DNA of 56,974 nt from Flavobacteriaceae bacterium (GTDB lineage Bacteria > Bacteroidota > Bacteroidia > Flavobacteriales > Flavobacteriaceae): NCBI GenBank assembly GCA_002694465.1, contig NZMG01000038.1, positions 1-56,974 on the forward strand. The letters are read 5' to 3'. The position numbers and the translations under genes are program-made. Under the pieces are notes generated by a model, which was given only the letters and a program-made list of their open reading frames with translations, made no database searches and was not told the origin of the DNA. Shown piece after piece: positions 34,438 to 42,775 of this stretch. Position 1 is the stretch's first letter. Each line of letters opens with the position of its first letter.

Positions 34438-36636
34438 ATGAAGATTTTTATCGTTTCTATTTTCATCCTTTTAGTAGCTACTTGTGATTCTGATGATGCT
34501 GAATATGTTATAGTAAATGAGAGTAACACTCAACATCTAACCGATTCCCTCTTAGGTTTCCTCAAAGAGGACACATATACAAATTGGAAACTCTTTCCCG
34601 ATTCGTTGATGCTCAACTCTCCCAATCAAATGAAACGTTTGGGATTACCTGTACATGGGCGCTATGTGAAAACCTATGTCAATGATATTGCGTATGATTT
34701 TATTGTCAAAACAAAAAAGGGAGAAGTCGACCAACCTCTTGAATTTCCAAATGGATCTTTTATCATCAAACAAAATTATCGTTCCAATATTGATACCACA
34801 GGAACGGTACCTATTAAGGCAGATAGTACCACTACCACACTTGGAGTGATAACCCTCTTATACAAGCCCAATAAAAAATACTGTGCTACCGAACATCAAG
34901 GCACCTACAACGGAGAAGACTGTTTGGGTGGCGATTGGTTTTACGGGTTTTACTTTCAAGATGATATCGCTGGCGATTTTAAAGAACCTTTTATAAGTGT
35001 TCAAGATAGCGTTCGAGCCCATATTGGTTCGTTTTGTGTGAACTGCCACGCACCCGGGTATAATACAGATTATGTGCGGACTTTAGATAACCTAGTGAAT
35101 CCCTATTCCGAAGAAAGCTTCACGGCCTACTGCGACCGATTTGAAGAAACCAATCTAATCAATACCGTGCCTTACAACGCGCCAGCACCTAAGAATCAAA
35201 AAGCATTTAAAGAAAGTTTAGAGCAATACATAAACGATGCCACCCTTTCGTATCAAATTCCGGGGGATGTGCCCGCAGACCCTACGCAGGTGTTTCAGTA
35301 TTTAGGCCCAAAAACCACCCAGCTAATGTTCGATGCCTATGCGTGGAAAACCTTTGTGGCACTTAATTGGCCCAATGAAATTGGAGAACGAGGAAAAGCA
35401 GATACACAATTACCTTTTACTACCAACGAAACCAAAGCTACGGTGTGGGAAACCTTTAAACCCACCTTTGAGGTGTTTCAGCCAGAAATAGCCGATTGGA
35501 ACCCCATCAATCAAGCTTGGAATAGTCCTATGCCCGTTCCTGCAGGGGTTAAGTGTGCACGTGAACCCCATGATTTTGTGGTGACCATGACCTCCAAAAC
35601 ACGAGATATTGCCAATGAAACAGGGCAGGCCTTTGCGGGAAGCTTCGGAAATTTAATAGACCAAGAAGGAAAACAAGTACGCTACGAAGTGCTTTTTAAT
35701 CGTACCGAGTTTGAATACCTTATAAGCAACGACCGCGCGGCTACCAAAAACCTAACCCCCAGCGGACCCAAAGGCGAAGCCAATAAAGTCAATTTTCCAG
35801 ACACTAAGGATGACACCCAATACAAAGAAGGTGCAATGGAAATTAAATCGGCATGGAAAGAACTATGTGTGGGACCCGACTGTAAAAGTCCCGATACCCA
35901 AACGATGGAGGCTGCTAGAAAGAAATTTTTGGTGCGTACTGCCATAATTTATAACGAGGAAACTGGTTCTTGCCGTCCTGCGCCCATGGCGTTGGTGGGC
36001 TTACACATTGCCCGAAAAACCTATTACGCCCCCCAATGGATTTGGATGACCTTTGAGCATCAAGACAATGTGCCTTTGGCAACCGATAAAGAGGGGACGG
36101 GCACCTTTTACAACCCTCAATTGGAGGAGCCCGACTATTGCTACCAATTGCCCTTTTTATATCCAGACCCTACCGTGGCTGGATGTCCCAATGTGGATAT
36201 CAATCGTTTTATAAAGGAGCTAAAAGACCATCCCAATCAGCTTACCCGTTTAGTGCCTATCCCAGAAGAAGCCCAGCAGATAAATACCCAATTCCAAAAG
36301 GTCTTGGCGAAGCAGCAATCCCCCTTTGCCAATTATATTTTGGTGAATGCCCAATGGCCCTTAAACGGTCGCCAGCAAAACACTGATGGGGAAGGAGCCG
36401 TAAGCAAATTGAATTGTAAAGACAATGATATGGGCACCGATTGCTTTACGATGAAACCTCGATTTTTACGAAACAGTGTCATAGAATCCTATATGGCCAC
36501 CTATTGTGATAGTGAGGGTGCTCCCCAACAATTCAGCAACAGAAGTTGTATGAGTTGTCATGGAACAGCAGGTGCGAACCTAAGTTATATATGGCTGGAT
36601 GCCGTCTCACAAAAGGTGAAGTTGCAATCCCCTTAA
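34438..36636 (+). CDS. Two-CxxCH lipoprotein with cytochrome P460-like N-domain
   Basis: MKIFIVSIFILLVATCDSDD is a lipoprotein signal with Cys16, so the 732-residue protein is exported and membrane-anchored. Residues about 45-210 resemble cytochrome P460 proteins (NWKLFPDS, HGRYVKTYVNDIAYDF, FPNGSFIIKQNY, GGDWFYGFYF) and end with the haem-c motif CVNCH (200-204). A long middle part contains AWKTFVALNWPNEIGERG, seen in some large cytochrome-c family proteins. A second haem motif CMSCH lies at 704-708. It is likely a periplasm-facing electron-transfer or oxidising protein. It is the last gene of the decarboxylase-lipase unit. The link to those enzymes is unexplained. Confidence 0.85.
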   Translation: MKIFIVSIFILLVATCDSDDAEYVIVNESNTQHLTDSLLGFLKEDTYTNWKLFPDSLMLNSPNQMKRLGLPVHGRYVKTYVNDIAYDFIVKTKKGEVDQPLEFPNGSFIIKQNYRSNIDTTGTVPIKADSTTTTLGVITLLYKPNKKYCATEHQGTYNGEDCLGGDWFYGFYFQDDIAGDFKEPFISVQDSVRAHIGSFCVNCHAPGYNTDYVRTLDNLVNPYSEESFTAYCDRFEETNLINTVPYNAPAPKNQKAFKESLEQYINDATLSYQIPGDVPADPTQVFQYLGPKTTQLMFDAYAWKTFVALNWPNEIGERGKADTQLPFTTNETKATVWETFKPTFEVFQPEIADWNPINQAWNSPMPVPAGVKCAREPHDFVVTMTSKTRDIANETGQAFAGSFGNLIDQEGKQVRYEVLFNRTEFEYLISNDRAATKNLTPSGPKGEANKVNFPDTKDDTQYKEGAMEIKSAWKELCVGPDCKSPDTQTMEAARKKFLVRTAIIYNEETGSCRPAPMALVGLHIARKTYYAPQWIWMTFEHQDNVPLATDKEGTGTFYNPQLEEPDYCYQLPFLYPDPTVAGCPNVDINRFIKELKDHPNQLTRLVPIPEEAQQINTQFQKVLAKQQSPFANYILVNAQWPLNGRQQNTDGEGAVSKLNCKDNDMGTDCFTMKPRFLRNSVIESYMATYCDSEGAPQQFSNRSCMSCHGTAGANLSYIWLDAVSQKVKLQSP

Positions 36637-36685
36637 TCCCGAGATCAATCTTGTCTATGCACTAATTACAGTGCTGTATGATATT

Positions 36686-36707
36686 GGAACAGGACAATAC
36701 CTGTTCC
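36686..36707. repeat. Perfect hairpin between the haem lipoprotein and thioesterase-like genes
   Basis: GGAACAGG (36686-36693) pairs with CCTGTTCC (36700-36707) over a 6-nt loop. No T-run follows, so it is a weak terminator at best. It may end the upstream transcript or belong to a leader of the next gene. Confidence 0.4.
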
Positions 36708-36852
36708 CGAAAAGGGAGAGAGGAGTTAAAAATAGGTTAGTTTAATATTTGGTATATTGAAGGCAGATAACCTGCCTAAATATTAAATAAGGAGCGCTAT
36801 ACACTATTAGTCCCAGATAAATAAGTTGCCTACAAAACTAAAATTCTAAACA

Positions 36853-37386
36853 ATGATTTATTATTGGGTACACATGATCTATATCTACATAGGATCAAGA
36901 ATATTCTGGAAAAAAATCAAACCTTCTTCTAAGTTAACTCGGACAAGAAGAGTCAATATTTTGGATTGCGAATCCTTTCGGTTTATGGCTAATTCAAAAT
37001 ATTTCTACTATATGGACCTCATTAGATACGAAGTAGTTTTTCGGTCGAAGCTTTATGATAATACTATAAAAAAGGGCATGTTTGGAGTTTTAGCTTCCCA
37101 AAAAATTATATACAAAAAGCCCCTAAGAATGTTTAAAAAGTTTGACATCACCTTAAAATTAGAAGGCTCCGATGACAAATGGGTATATCATAGACAAACC
37201 TTTAAGCAAAATAACCAAATATGCGCCATAGGATTCACGAAAGCTGGATTTTGGAAAAACAAAAAAGCTCAGAGTATGACCGAAATTCTTATGAACAGTG
37301 ATCCAGATTATGAAATGAAACCCCCTCCCGCAAAAGTTTTATTGATGTTTGAAAATGATTATCTAACCCTAAAAAACGGGCGTTAG
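36853..37386 (+). CDS. Hot-dog fold thioesterase-like protein (THEM6/4HBT type)
   Basis: The 177-residue protein starts with a hydrophobic segment (MIYYWVHMIYIYIGSRIFW) that could anchor it in the membrane. The rest follows the 4HBT thioesterase pattern: SFRFMANSKYFYYMDLIRYE is the hot-dog helix region with the Met-x-Asn and Asp positions, then IIYKKPLRMFKKFDITLKL and DKWVYHRQTFKQNNQIC. This resembles the THEM6 group. Such proteins hydrolyse acyl-CoA or serve as acyl-binding proteins. The catalytic residues are not firmly placed, so the reaction is only a guess. The gene stands alone between repeat-rich gaps. Confidence 0.65.
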   Translation: MIYYWVHMIYIYIGSRIFWKKIKPSSKLTRTRRVNILDCESFRFMANSKYFYYMDLIRYEVVFRSKLYDNTIKKGMFGVLASQKIIYKKPLRMFKKFDITLKLEGSDDKWVYHRQTFKQNNQICAIGFTKAGFWKNKKAQSMTEILMNSDPDYEMKPPPAKVLLMFENDYLTLKNGR

Positions 37387-37428
37387 CATTAAATAAAACA
37401 AAAGTCCATCCACTTTAAAAAAACTAGC

Positions 37429-37484
37429 CAAGGTAAAGTCTAACTTTACATATGGGGCTATTTGGTTTTATTCATTACATTAGT
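37429..37484 (+). repeat. Imperfect 56-bp direct repeat, copy A, upstream of the tail-collar gene
   Basis: This copy starts CAAGGTAAAGTCTAACTTT and continues through GGGGCTATTTGGTTTTATTC to TTAGT, ending 23 bp before the tail-collar gene start. Copy B lies at 38017-38073. It may contain the promoter. Confidence 0.6.
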
Positions 37485-37507
37485 ATGAAACAATAAAACT
37501 AACTACT

Positions 37508-37903
37508 ATGTACAAAAAATTTTTTTTGGTACTGGCCATTTTAGCGATGTTCAGTATAAGTGAAACAAAGGCTCAAGAGGCTTTCTTGGGCGAAGTAAAA
37601 ATTTTTGCTGGTAACTTTGCTCCTCGAGGTTGGGCTCTGTGCGAAGGGCAATTGCTTCCCATTAACCAGCACATGGCTCTCTTTAGTATATTGGGCACTG
37701 CCTATGGTGGAGACGGAAGAACTACTTTTGCATTGCCAGATCTTAGAGGTCGGGTTCCTGTAGGTGTAGGTAAGGCTCCCGATCAAGAAGTAGTCTACTT
37801 GGGGCAAAATGTTACTACGAGTGCCTATGGGGATGATGGACAACCGACATTGGGCTTAACCTATATTATTTGTATACAAGGTGTTTTTCCATCGCGGAGT
37901 TAA
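37508..37903 (+). CDS. Short secreted phage tail-collar domain protein
   Basis: The N-terminus MYKKFFLVLAILAMFSISETKAQ is a signal peptide. The mature part matches the tail-collar (microcystin-dependent protein) family: AFLGEVKIFAGNFAPRGWAL, CEGQLLPINQHMALFSILGT, and TTFALPDLRGRVPVGVGKAP. The ending QPTLGLTYIICIQGVFPSRS is the family C-terminus. Family members are usually about 170-200 residues; here the middle stretch, normally a His- and Gly-rich loop, is missing, giving 131 residues. The protein has no phage neighbours. Bacteroidota encode exported forms of this family with unknown roles. A strong terminator follows. Confidence 0.88.
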   Translation: MYKKFFLVLAILAMFSISETKAQEAFLGEVKIFAGNFAPRGWALCEGQLLPINQHMALFSILGTAYGGDGRTTFALPDLRGRVPVGVGKAPDQEVVYLGQNVTTSAYGDDGQPTLGLTYIICIQGVFPSRS

Positions 37904-37928
37904 AACATGGCTTCTTTTTTAGCCTATA

Positions 37929-37960
37929 AAAAATAGCGTCTTTCGGGACGCTATTTTTTT
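37929..37960 (+). terminator. Intrinsic terminator of the tail-collar gene
   Basis: AAATAGCGTC (37931-37940) pairs with GACGCTATTT (37947-37956) over a 6-nt loop, followed by TTTT. It lies 26 bp after the stop. Confidence 0.9.
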
Positions 37961-38016
37961 TCGCTACCCCAAAAAAACAGGAAAAACCCACCAAGGATTT
38001 TTTAAAAAATAGTCCT

Positions 38017-38073
38017 CAAGGTAAAGTCTTACTTCTTGCCTGTGGCTATTTGGTTTGTATTTGCTAAATTAGT
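38017..38073 (+). repeat. Imperfect 57-bp direct repeat, copy B
   Basis: CAAGGTAAAGTCTTACTTC followed by GTGGCTATTTGGTTTGTATT and TTAGT repeats the region in front of the tail-collar gene at 37429-37484. No tail-collar gene follows here; instead a CCTGCC/GGCAGG hairpin (38084-38102) and an unrelated gene come next. Confidence 0.6.
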
Positions 38074-38148
38074 TGCTAAAACACCTGCCTACTGCGGGCA
38101 GGCGCAAAGAAAAAATAGCCAAGACCGTAGAACTACATCTAGAAAACC

Positions 38149-38532
38149 TTGATTTTATATTTTAAATGTCCTAATTGTAAGTGTGAAGCCAAATTCAAAT
38201 CTAACTCAATAACTAGAGTTGATTTGGCGATGAAACATGGTAAGAACATGGAATTAAATTGTACCCATTGCTCTAAGAAGAATTCAATTCATATAAACAG
38301 CGTTTTTGCGAAATCTGACAAAACATCATTAATAATAACCAGTCTCATATTCCTTATTGGAACAGCCGTTATTTTATACTATGTGAGAGATATGATTTTG
38401 AATTATGAAATTTCTATGGGCACATATATTTTCTCATCAACATTATTTATCCCCTTTTTTATTTATTATACCTTAAATCAAAAGGATGTAAATAGAGTAA
38501 AAACTTTTAACCAAACATACGTTAAAGATTAA
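38149..38532 (+). CDS. Hypothetical zinc-ribbon membrane protein
   Basis: The frame begins with a TTG codon (MILYFKCPNCKCEAKF) and encodes 127 residues. Two Cys pairs, CPNC at the N-terminus and CTHC near residue 38-41, form a likely zinc ribbon. Two hydrophobic helices follow (SLIITSLIFLIGTAVILYYV and YIFSSTLFIPFFIYYT), so it is an inner-membrane protein with the ribbon facing the cytosol. Its family is not recognised. The TTG start fits because it lies immediately before the zinc ribbon and there is no ATG upstream in frame. Confidence 0.7.
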   Translation: MILYFKCPNCKCEAKFKSNSITRVDLAMKHGKNMELNCTHCSKKNSIHINSVFAKSDKTSLIITSLIFLIGTAVILYYVRDMILNYEISMGTYIFSSTLFIPFFIYYTLNQKDVNRVKTFNQTYVKD

Positions 38533-38573
38533 ACGGATAAAACTTATATAAAAGGCCTATAAGGAATAGTTTG

Positions 38574-38698
38574 CCTGTCTGTAGACAGGTTCTCGCTTAC
38601 TTCTGAAAATCCGCGAGGATTTTCAATTGAGTTTTTTATTGCTAAATTCCGTGCTTAAAACACGCCACTAATCATATACAAACACGTTGTAGGCAATT
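38574..38698 (+). repeat. Hairpin element, copy 2 of 3
   Basis: It starts with the palindrome CCTGTCTGTAGACAGG (38574-38589). The perfect palindrome GAAAATCCGCGAGGATTTTC (38605-38624) follows; it is the reverse complement of the one in copy 1. The end reads CACGTTGTAGGCAATTA (38683-38699), directly at the ATG of the next gene. Confidence 0.5.
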
Positions 38699-39337
38699 AT
38701 GAAAAAAGTCTTAATAATTTTGTTTCTAATGGGTTTCTTTACTGTTTCTTCTCAAACTGAAATAGATGAATTCGTTAGCGTTTCATTCCCTATGGAACCA
38801 AGTAAGCTGGATACAATTTTCAAAGGGATGGAAATAAAATCCTTTTATGTAAATTATGGTTTAGACACTTATCAAGCATCAGTAACCAAAATTGGATCTT
38901 TAGAAAACCCATCGAGTCTACCGTACGATGAAAAAAGTTTAAATAGCTTCTATAATGAATTAATAAAGGGACAGAAAGATAGAAATTCCGAGTCTGGATT
39001 TATACCTTCAAATTCTAAAGAATTAAAAATTGATGGATTTATCGCGCGTCAGATTTCATTTATTAATTCAGATACAAAAAGGAAAAATATGGAATTTATT
39101 CACGTTATGTTGAATGAATACTCATATTCTTTTGGATATATTGCTCGTGGTGAATTCGATAATATCAACTCTTCTAGCTTTTTTGATTCAATAAATATTG
39201 ACAATACTAATTCACCTTCGCAATTTCTAGGAAAACCAAATCTAAAAAATATTGGTTACCTAATCGGAAAATACACGGTATATGGTTTAATTATTTTTTT
39301 AGTCCTTTGGTTAATTATAAGGAATAATAAGAAATAA
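38699..39337 (+). CDS. Hypothetical exported protein with C-terminal membrane helix
   Basis: MKKVLIILFLMGFFTVSSQT is a signal peptide. The mature domain (about 160 residues) has alternating strands and helices with no recognised motif (VSVSFPMEPSKLDTIF, YQASVTKIGSLENPS). A single helix near the end (YTVYGLIIFLVLWLIIRNNKK) with a basic tail makes it a type I membrane protein with a periplasmic domain. The ATG abuts the end of hairpin element copy 2, so the gene looks like part of an accessory insertion. Confidence 0.78.
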   Translation: MKKVLIILFLMGFFTVSSQTEIDEFVSVSFPMEPSKLDTIFKGMEIKSFYVNYGLDTYQASVTKIGSLENPSSLPYDEKSLNSFYNELIKGQKDRNSESGFIPSNSKELKIDGFIARQISFINSDTKRKNMEFIHVMLNEYSYSFGYIARGEFDNINSSSFFDSINIDNTNSPSQFLGKPNLKNIGYLIGKYTVYGLIIFLVLWLIIRNNKK

Positions 39338-39397
39338 CAATTTACGAAAACATAATTAGCTATTAGATTATTGCATAAGTCTAGTGACATGTTAGTC

Positions 39398-40054
39398 TTA
39401 AACCCACCCCTTCACCTTTTCAAACCTCAACTCCTTAAAATCCCCCACCACTTTGTTCGCTAAGGAATAGTCTTGGTCTTCGCTATGGAGGCTGTTATAG
39501 CCCACACAAAAAATCCCTGCGGCTTTGGCAGCCGCAATGCCGTTGGTAGAGTCCTCAATCACCATACAGTGTTCTTTGGGGTGTCCCGAGGCTTCGGCAG
39601 CCTTGATAAAAATTTCGGGGTGCGGTTTGCTTTTGGCAAGGTCGGCACCGCTTAGTTTGGCAACAAAGTATTTATTGAGGTCAAAGCGCTCAAAAATTCG
39701 GTTAATATTGGTCATCGACGCCGAGGAGGCGAGTACGAGGGTAAGTCCGTTATGGTAATAGTCCTGTATTAACTCCAACACCTCGGGGAGTAGTTGGAGG
39801 GAGTTGTCGTGTTCAAATAAGTATTTAAAATGTCTGCGTTTACAAGCTACTAAACTTTGTGGGGTTTGGGTAAGCGAAAAGTTGCTTACTAATGTTTGGC
39901 AAATCTCTAGGGTGCTTTGTCCTGTAAAGCTAGTGTAAAGCGCTTCAGAAACGGGAAGATTCATTTCGTCAAACATCTTAAAATAGGCCTTACGGTGCAG
40001 GGGTTCGGTATCTACAATCACCCCATCCATATCAAAAAGAACTGCTTTTAGCAT
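39398..40054 (-). CDS. HAD-superfamily hydrolase, beta-phosphoglucomutase-like
   Basis: The protein has the HAD phosphatase/phosphomutase motifs: AVLFDMDGVIVDTEPLH (motif I with both Asp), LVLASSASMTNI (motif II), the KPHPEIFIKAAE Lys motif, and VIEDSTNGIAAAKAAG (motif IV). The cap is of the beta-phosphoglucomutase type. The start at 40054 (MLKAVLFDMDG) places motif I at the N-terminus; an in-frame ATG at 40108 lies in a repeat and is rejected. It probably dephosphorylates or isomerises a sugar phosphate. The M14 peptidase gene lies upstream on the same strand, separated by a repeat. Confidence 0.93.
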   Translation of the reverse strand: MLKAVLFDMDGVIVDTEPLHRKAYFKMFDEMNLPVSEALYTSFTGQSTLEICQTLVSNFSLTQTPQSLVACKRRHFKYLFEHDNSLQLLPEVLELIQDYYHNGLTLVLASSASMTNINRIFERFDLNKYFVAKLSGADLAKSKPHPEIFIKAAEASGHPKEHCMVIEDSTNGIAAAKAAGIFCVGYNSLHSEDQDYSLANKVVGDFKELRFEKVKGWV

Positions 40055-40076
40055 GTATTTGTTTTCAAGTTTATGA

Positions 40077-40153
40077 CTTCGATACGTTCTTTCAGAACAC
40101 TCAGTCATCGTTTTGGGTCTCTGAGTGTTTCGCTTTAGCGAAATGTATCGAAG
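40077..40153. repeat. Nested inverted repeat between HAD and M14 genes
   Basis: CTTCGATAC (40077-40085) pairs with GTATCGAAG (40145-40153), and inside it AACACTCAG (40096-40104) pairs with CTGAGTGTT (40121-40129). The whole forms a long, imperfect hairpin of REP type. There is no T-run. Confidence 0.7.
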
Positions 40154-40159
40154 AGACCG

Positions 40160-42652
40160 TTAATCCAATACGTACACGTTGCTATTCACCATAAAAAGGC
40201 TGTTTACAAAAAATAGTTTTCCGTTTTCCCAAAAAGAACGAAACATGACATCGTCTACCAAATAGACAATGCTACCGCTTCCTAGTTGGACTTCCCCAAA
40301 GACCAAAGAGTTTTTAAGTCCTGCTTTGGCATCGTTTCCTGAAAATCCAGAAACGCTTACGGCATTGCCATCGATATAGCCTACATTATACCCATTTTCC
40401 AAAAACTGGTAGGAATCGTTCCCCAATTTTAAGCTGTAATAGGTGTCGCCATAGCCAAACGCCATAGGGTGGGAAGGGTCTAGTTTCACTTTGTAAATAC
40501 TCCCCGTAATAAAGTTGGTGACACTGGCGCGTTCACGTTGGTCGTAAGGAGTAAGATTGCCTTTGGGCTTATCTTCTTCTTTTTCGGCTTCGTCTTTGGC
40601 GTTTTTCTTTAAGTCGAACCCATCCTTATCTACAAAACTTTTTAGGGCATTATCGATAGCAATGACTTTCCCTCCTTTTTGTATCCAGGCTTTTAAATCG
40701 CCCAAAGTACTGTCGTTTAATAAACGATTGTACCAACCGCTTGGCAATACCAAAACATCAATTTTGCTAAGGGCTTCTACACTAAAATCATCGGTATCGA
40801 TTGACGTTACAGGATACTTAAGTTGCTGTTCCATAAAATGCCATAACGCACCATAACTTAAAGAGGACACGCCGCTACCTTTAAGCATGGCAATTCGGTT
40901 TTTGTTGATGATTTTAACATCGGTCGAGCCAAAATCGGTACCATTATCACTAAAACTAGTGGTGGTCACATTCAGATTTCTATGGTGTTTGTTGGCAGTT
41001 TTGGTGACGATTTCGGTGAATTTTTCGTTGGTACGGTTATCACTTTTTGTAATTACCAAACTTCCTTTACTAAATTTCTGCCCTTGAATGCTCAAGTCTT
41101 TTTCCGAAAAGCGCACTTTAATATCTTGCTGGAGTAAATCGGCTAAAAAGGCAGCGTCTTGCATACTATGCCATTCCACAATATAGCCTGCTAGGCTACT
41201 CGCTGGAGCTACTTGATTCATCACTTTCATATTAGGATTACTGCCATTGGCCGCAACCAAACTGGTACTCGCCACACAATCCAATCCATAGGCATACGGA
41301 AGACTCCATGCCGTGATATCGTAAGTGAGGGGTTCGTCTAATTTGGCGTCTTGTTCAAAAAGTACTTTTACCATTTTCCCTTTAGGCTGATTGGTACTCA
41401 CTACCAAGGCTCCCGCAGCGTTCATACTGCCTTTGTTTCCTTGATAATTCAATCCGCTAACGCTTCCACCCGTGGCAAAGCCGTATTTTATTTCGTGTAA
41501 GTCTAACAATTGGGTAAGCGCATTGATTTTATCGGCATCTCCTTTCAACACATAGCTTTTATACTTTAAAGCGCTATTATCGAAGAACTTTTTGAATTCG
41601 GTATTCAATTTCTTGGCATTCATGGAAGAGATTTCTACAGTAGAAAGCCCTGTGGTGGTATGATGTGCCACTCGGTCTACTAAAGTAAGCTCGTAGCCTT
41701 CATCGGTGTAAATCCCTAAACCTGCACGTCCGTGACCCGCTTGTTCGTAAGTCATTCCAATGGAACCCATATAGGTAGGGTAGGTATCACCATAGCTGGG
41801 GTATAGCAAATCGAAAAACTGACGGGTAAAAAACAACCAACCTTCTTTGTCGAAGTATTTGGCGTGGTTTTTCCCAATTTGGGTTTGGAAATCACGTTGC
41901 CAAGACGAAATAATTTCGTGATAGGGTTCTGAAGCAGGAGCAAAATAATAAGGCTCGTTAATGCCCTGCTCGTGGAAATCCACGTGTACGTGTGGCAACC
42001 ACTGATTGTAAATTTTTATTCGTTGCTGGCTTTCCACCTGACTTGCCCATGCCCAATCGCGGTTGAGGTCAAACAGATAGTGATTTGGGCGACCTCCTGG
42101 CCAAGGTTCGTTGTGTTCGGTGGCAAGCTGCACAGGATTGTAAGGGGTGGCTTTTACTTGATTATACCAGTTGGCATAGCGATCGCGACCGTCTGGGTTA
42201 ATACAAGGGTCGATGATAACGACCGTATTCTCTAACCATGCTTGTTTCTCGGTAATGAGTTTATAGAGGGTAAGCATCGAGGCTTCGGTACTGGAAGCTT
42301 CGTTTCCATGTACATTATAGCTTAACCACACAATGGCGATTTCGGGAGTAGCATTTCCACTTAGGATTCCCGTTTGCTTTAAATTATCCGTACGGATTTG
42401 CTCAATATTAGCAAGATTTTTAGGAGAAGAGATCACCGCATAGGTAAGCGGACGACGCTCGTTGGTTTTTCCATAGGTTTGGTAGGTTACCATATTGCTA
42501 TTGGCTGCTACGTGTTCAAAATAGCGAACCACATCGGCATGGCGAGAAAACTCGGTCCCGATTTCGTAGCCTAAAAATTCGGCAGGTGATTGAAGTTGTG
42601 CAATAGCAAAGGTTGAGGAAATAAGAAGAAGGAGAGTGAAAATATTTTTCAT
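40160..42652 (-). CDS. M14 family zinc carboxypeptidase, exported
   Basis: MKNIFTLLLLISSTFAIAQ is a signal peptide. The peptidase domain (residues about 30-370) has the zinc ligands His115 and Glu118 in NVHGNEASS and His227 in DFHEQG. The substrate-binding NPDGRDRY and DLNRDW follow the family pattern, and the catalytic Glu is in MTYEQAGHG. Residues from about 560 form a second part (IAMLKGSGVSSLSYGALW, DVLVLPSGWYN) like a GATase-type beta-alpha domain. This size and layout are typical of Bacteroidota M14 proteins that degrade peptides outside the inner membrane. No T9SS domain is seen. Confidence 0.93.
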   Translation of the reverse strand: MKNIFTLLLLISSTFAIAQLQSPAEFLGYEIGTEFSRHADVVRYFEHVAANSNMVTYQTYGKTNERRPLTYAVISSPKNLANIEQIRTDNLKQTGILSGNATPEIAIVWLSYNVHGNEASSTEASMLTLYKLITEKQAWLENTVVIIDPCINPDGRDRYANWYNQVKATPYNPVQLATEHNEPWPGGRPNHYLFDLNRDWAWASQVESQQRIKIYNQWLPHVHVDFHEQGINEPYYFAPASEPYHEIISSWQRDFQTQIGKNHAKYFDKEGWLFFTRQFFDLLYPSYGDTYPTYMGSIGMTYEQAGHGRAGLGIYTDEGYELTLVDRVAHHTTTGLSTVEISSMNAKKLNTEFKKFFDNSALKYKSYVLKGDADKINALTQLLDLHEIKYGFATGGSVSGLNYQGNKGSMNAAGALVVSTNQPKGKMVKVLFEQDAKLDEPLTYDITAWSLPYAYGLDCVASTSLVAANGSNPNMKVMNQVAPASSLAGYIVEWHSMQDAAFLADLLQQDIKVRFSEKDLSIQGQKFSKGSLVITKSDNRTNEKFTEIVTKTANKHHRNLNVTTTSFSDNGTDFGSTDVKIINKNRIAMLKGSGVSSLSYGALWHFMEQQLKYPVTSIDTDDFSVEALSKIDVLVLPSGWYNRLLNDSTLGDLKAWIQKGGKVIAIDNALKSFVDKDGFDLKKNAKDEAEKEEDKPKGNLTPYDQRERASVTNFITGSIYKVKLDPSHPMAFGYGDTYYSLKLGNDSYQFLENGYNVGYIDGNAVSVSGFSGNDAKAGLKNSLVFGEVQLGSGSIVYLVDDVMFRSFWENGKLFFVNSLFMVNSNVYVLD

Positions 42653-42718
42653 CGGTTAGAAAATTTTGAAGGGTTAAAGATAGCAAAACCCCTTTTCATT
42701 TTTTAACATTAACGTATC

Positions 42719-42753
42719 TTTAGGCTTCATAAATGGGAAACTGTTTATTTTTG
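42719..42753 (+). promoter_or_regulatory. bshC: Promoter of bshC
   Basis: TTTA (42719-42722), a 23-bp spacer and TATTTTTG (42746-42753), a full TAnnTTTG match. It lies 22 bp before the ATG. Confidence 0.55.
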
Positions 42754-42775
42754 TGAAGCTTTCTGAAACGCAACT

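Noticed and set aside
37381..37395. CGTTAGCATTAAAT at the end of the thioesterase-like gene resembling the CGTT...AATTA end of the hairpin elements
   Set aside because: The bases are the last codons and stop of the gene, and no hairpin accompanies them, so chance similarity is more likely.
37508..37903. Prophage or phage-tail-like particle locus
   Set aside because: The tail-collar protein has a signal peptide and no other phage gene lies nearby.
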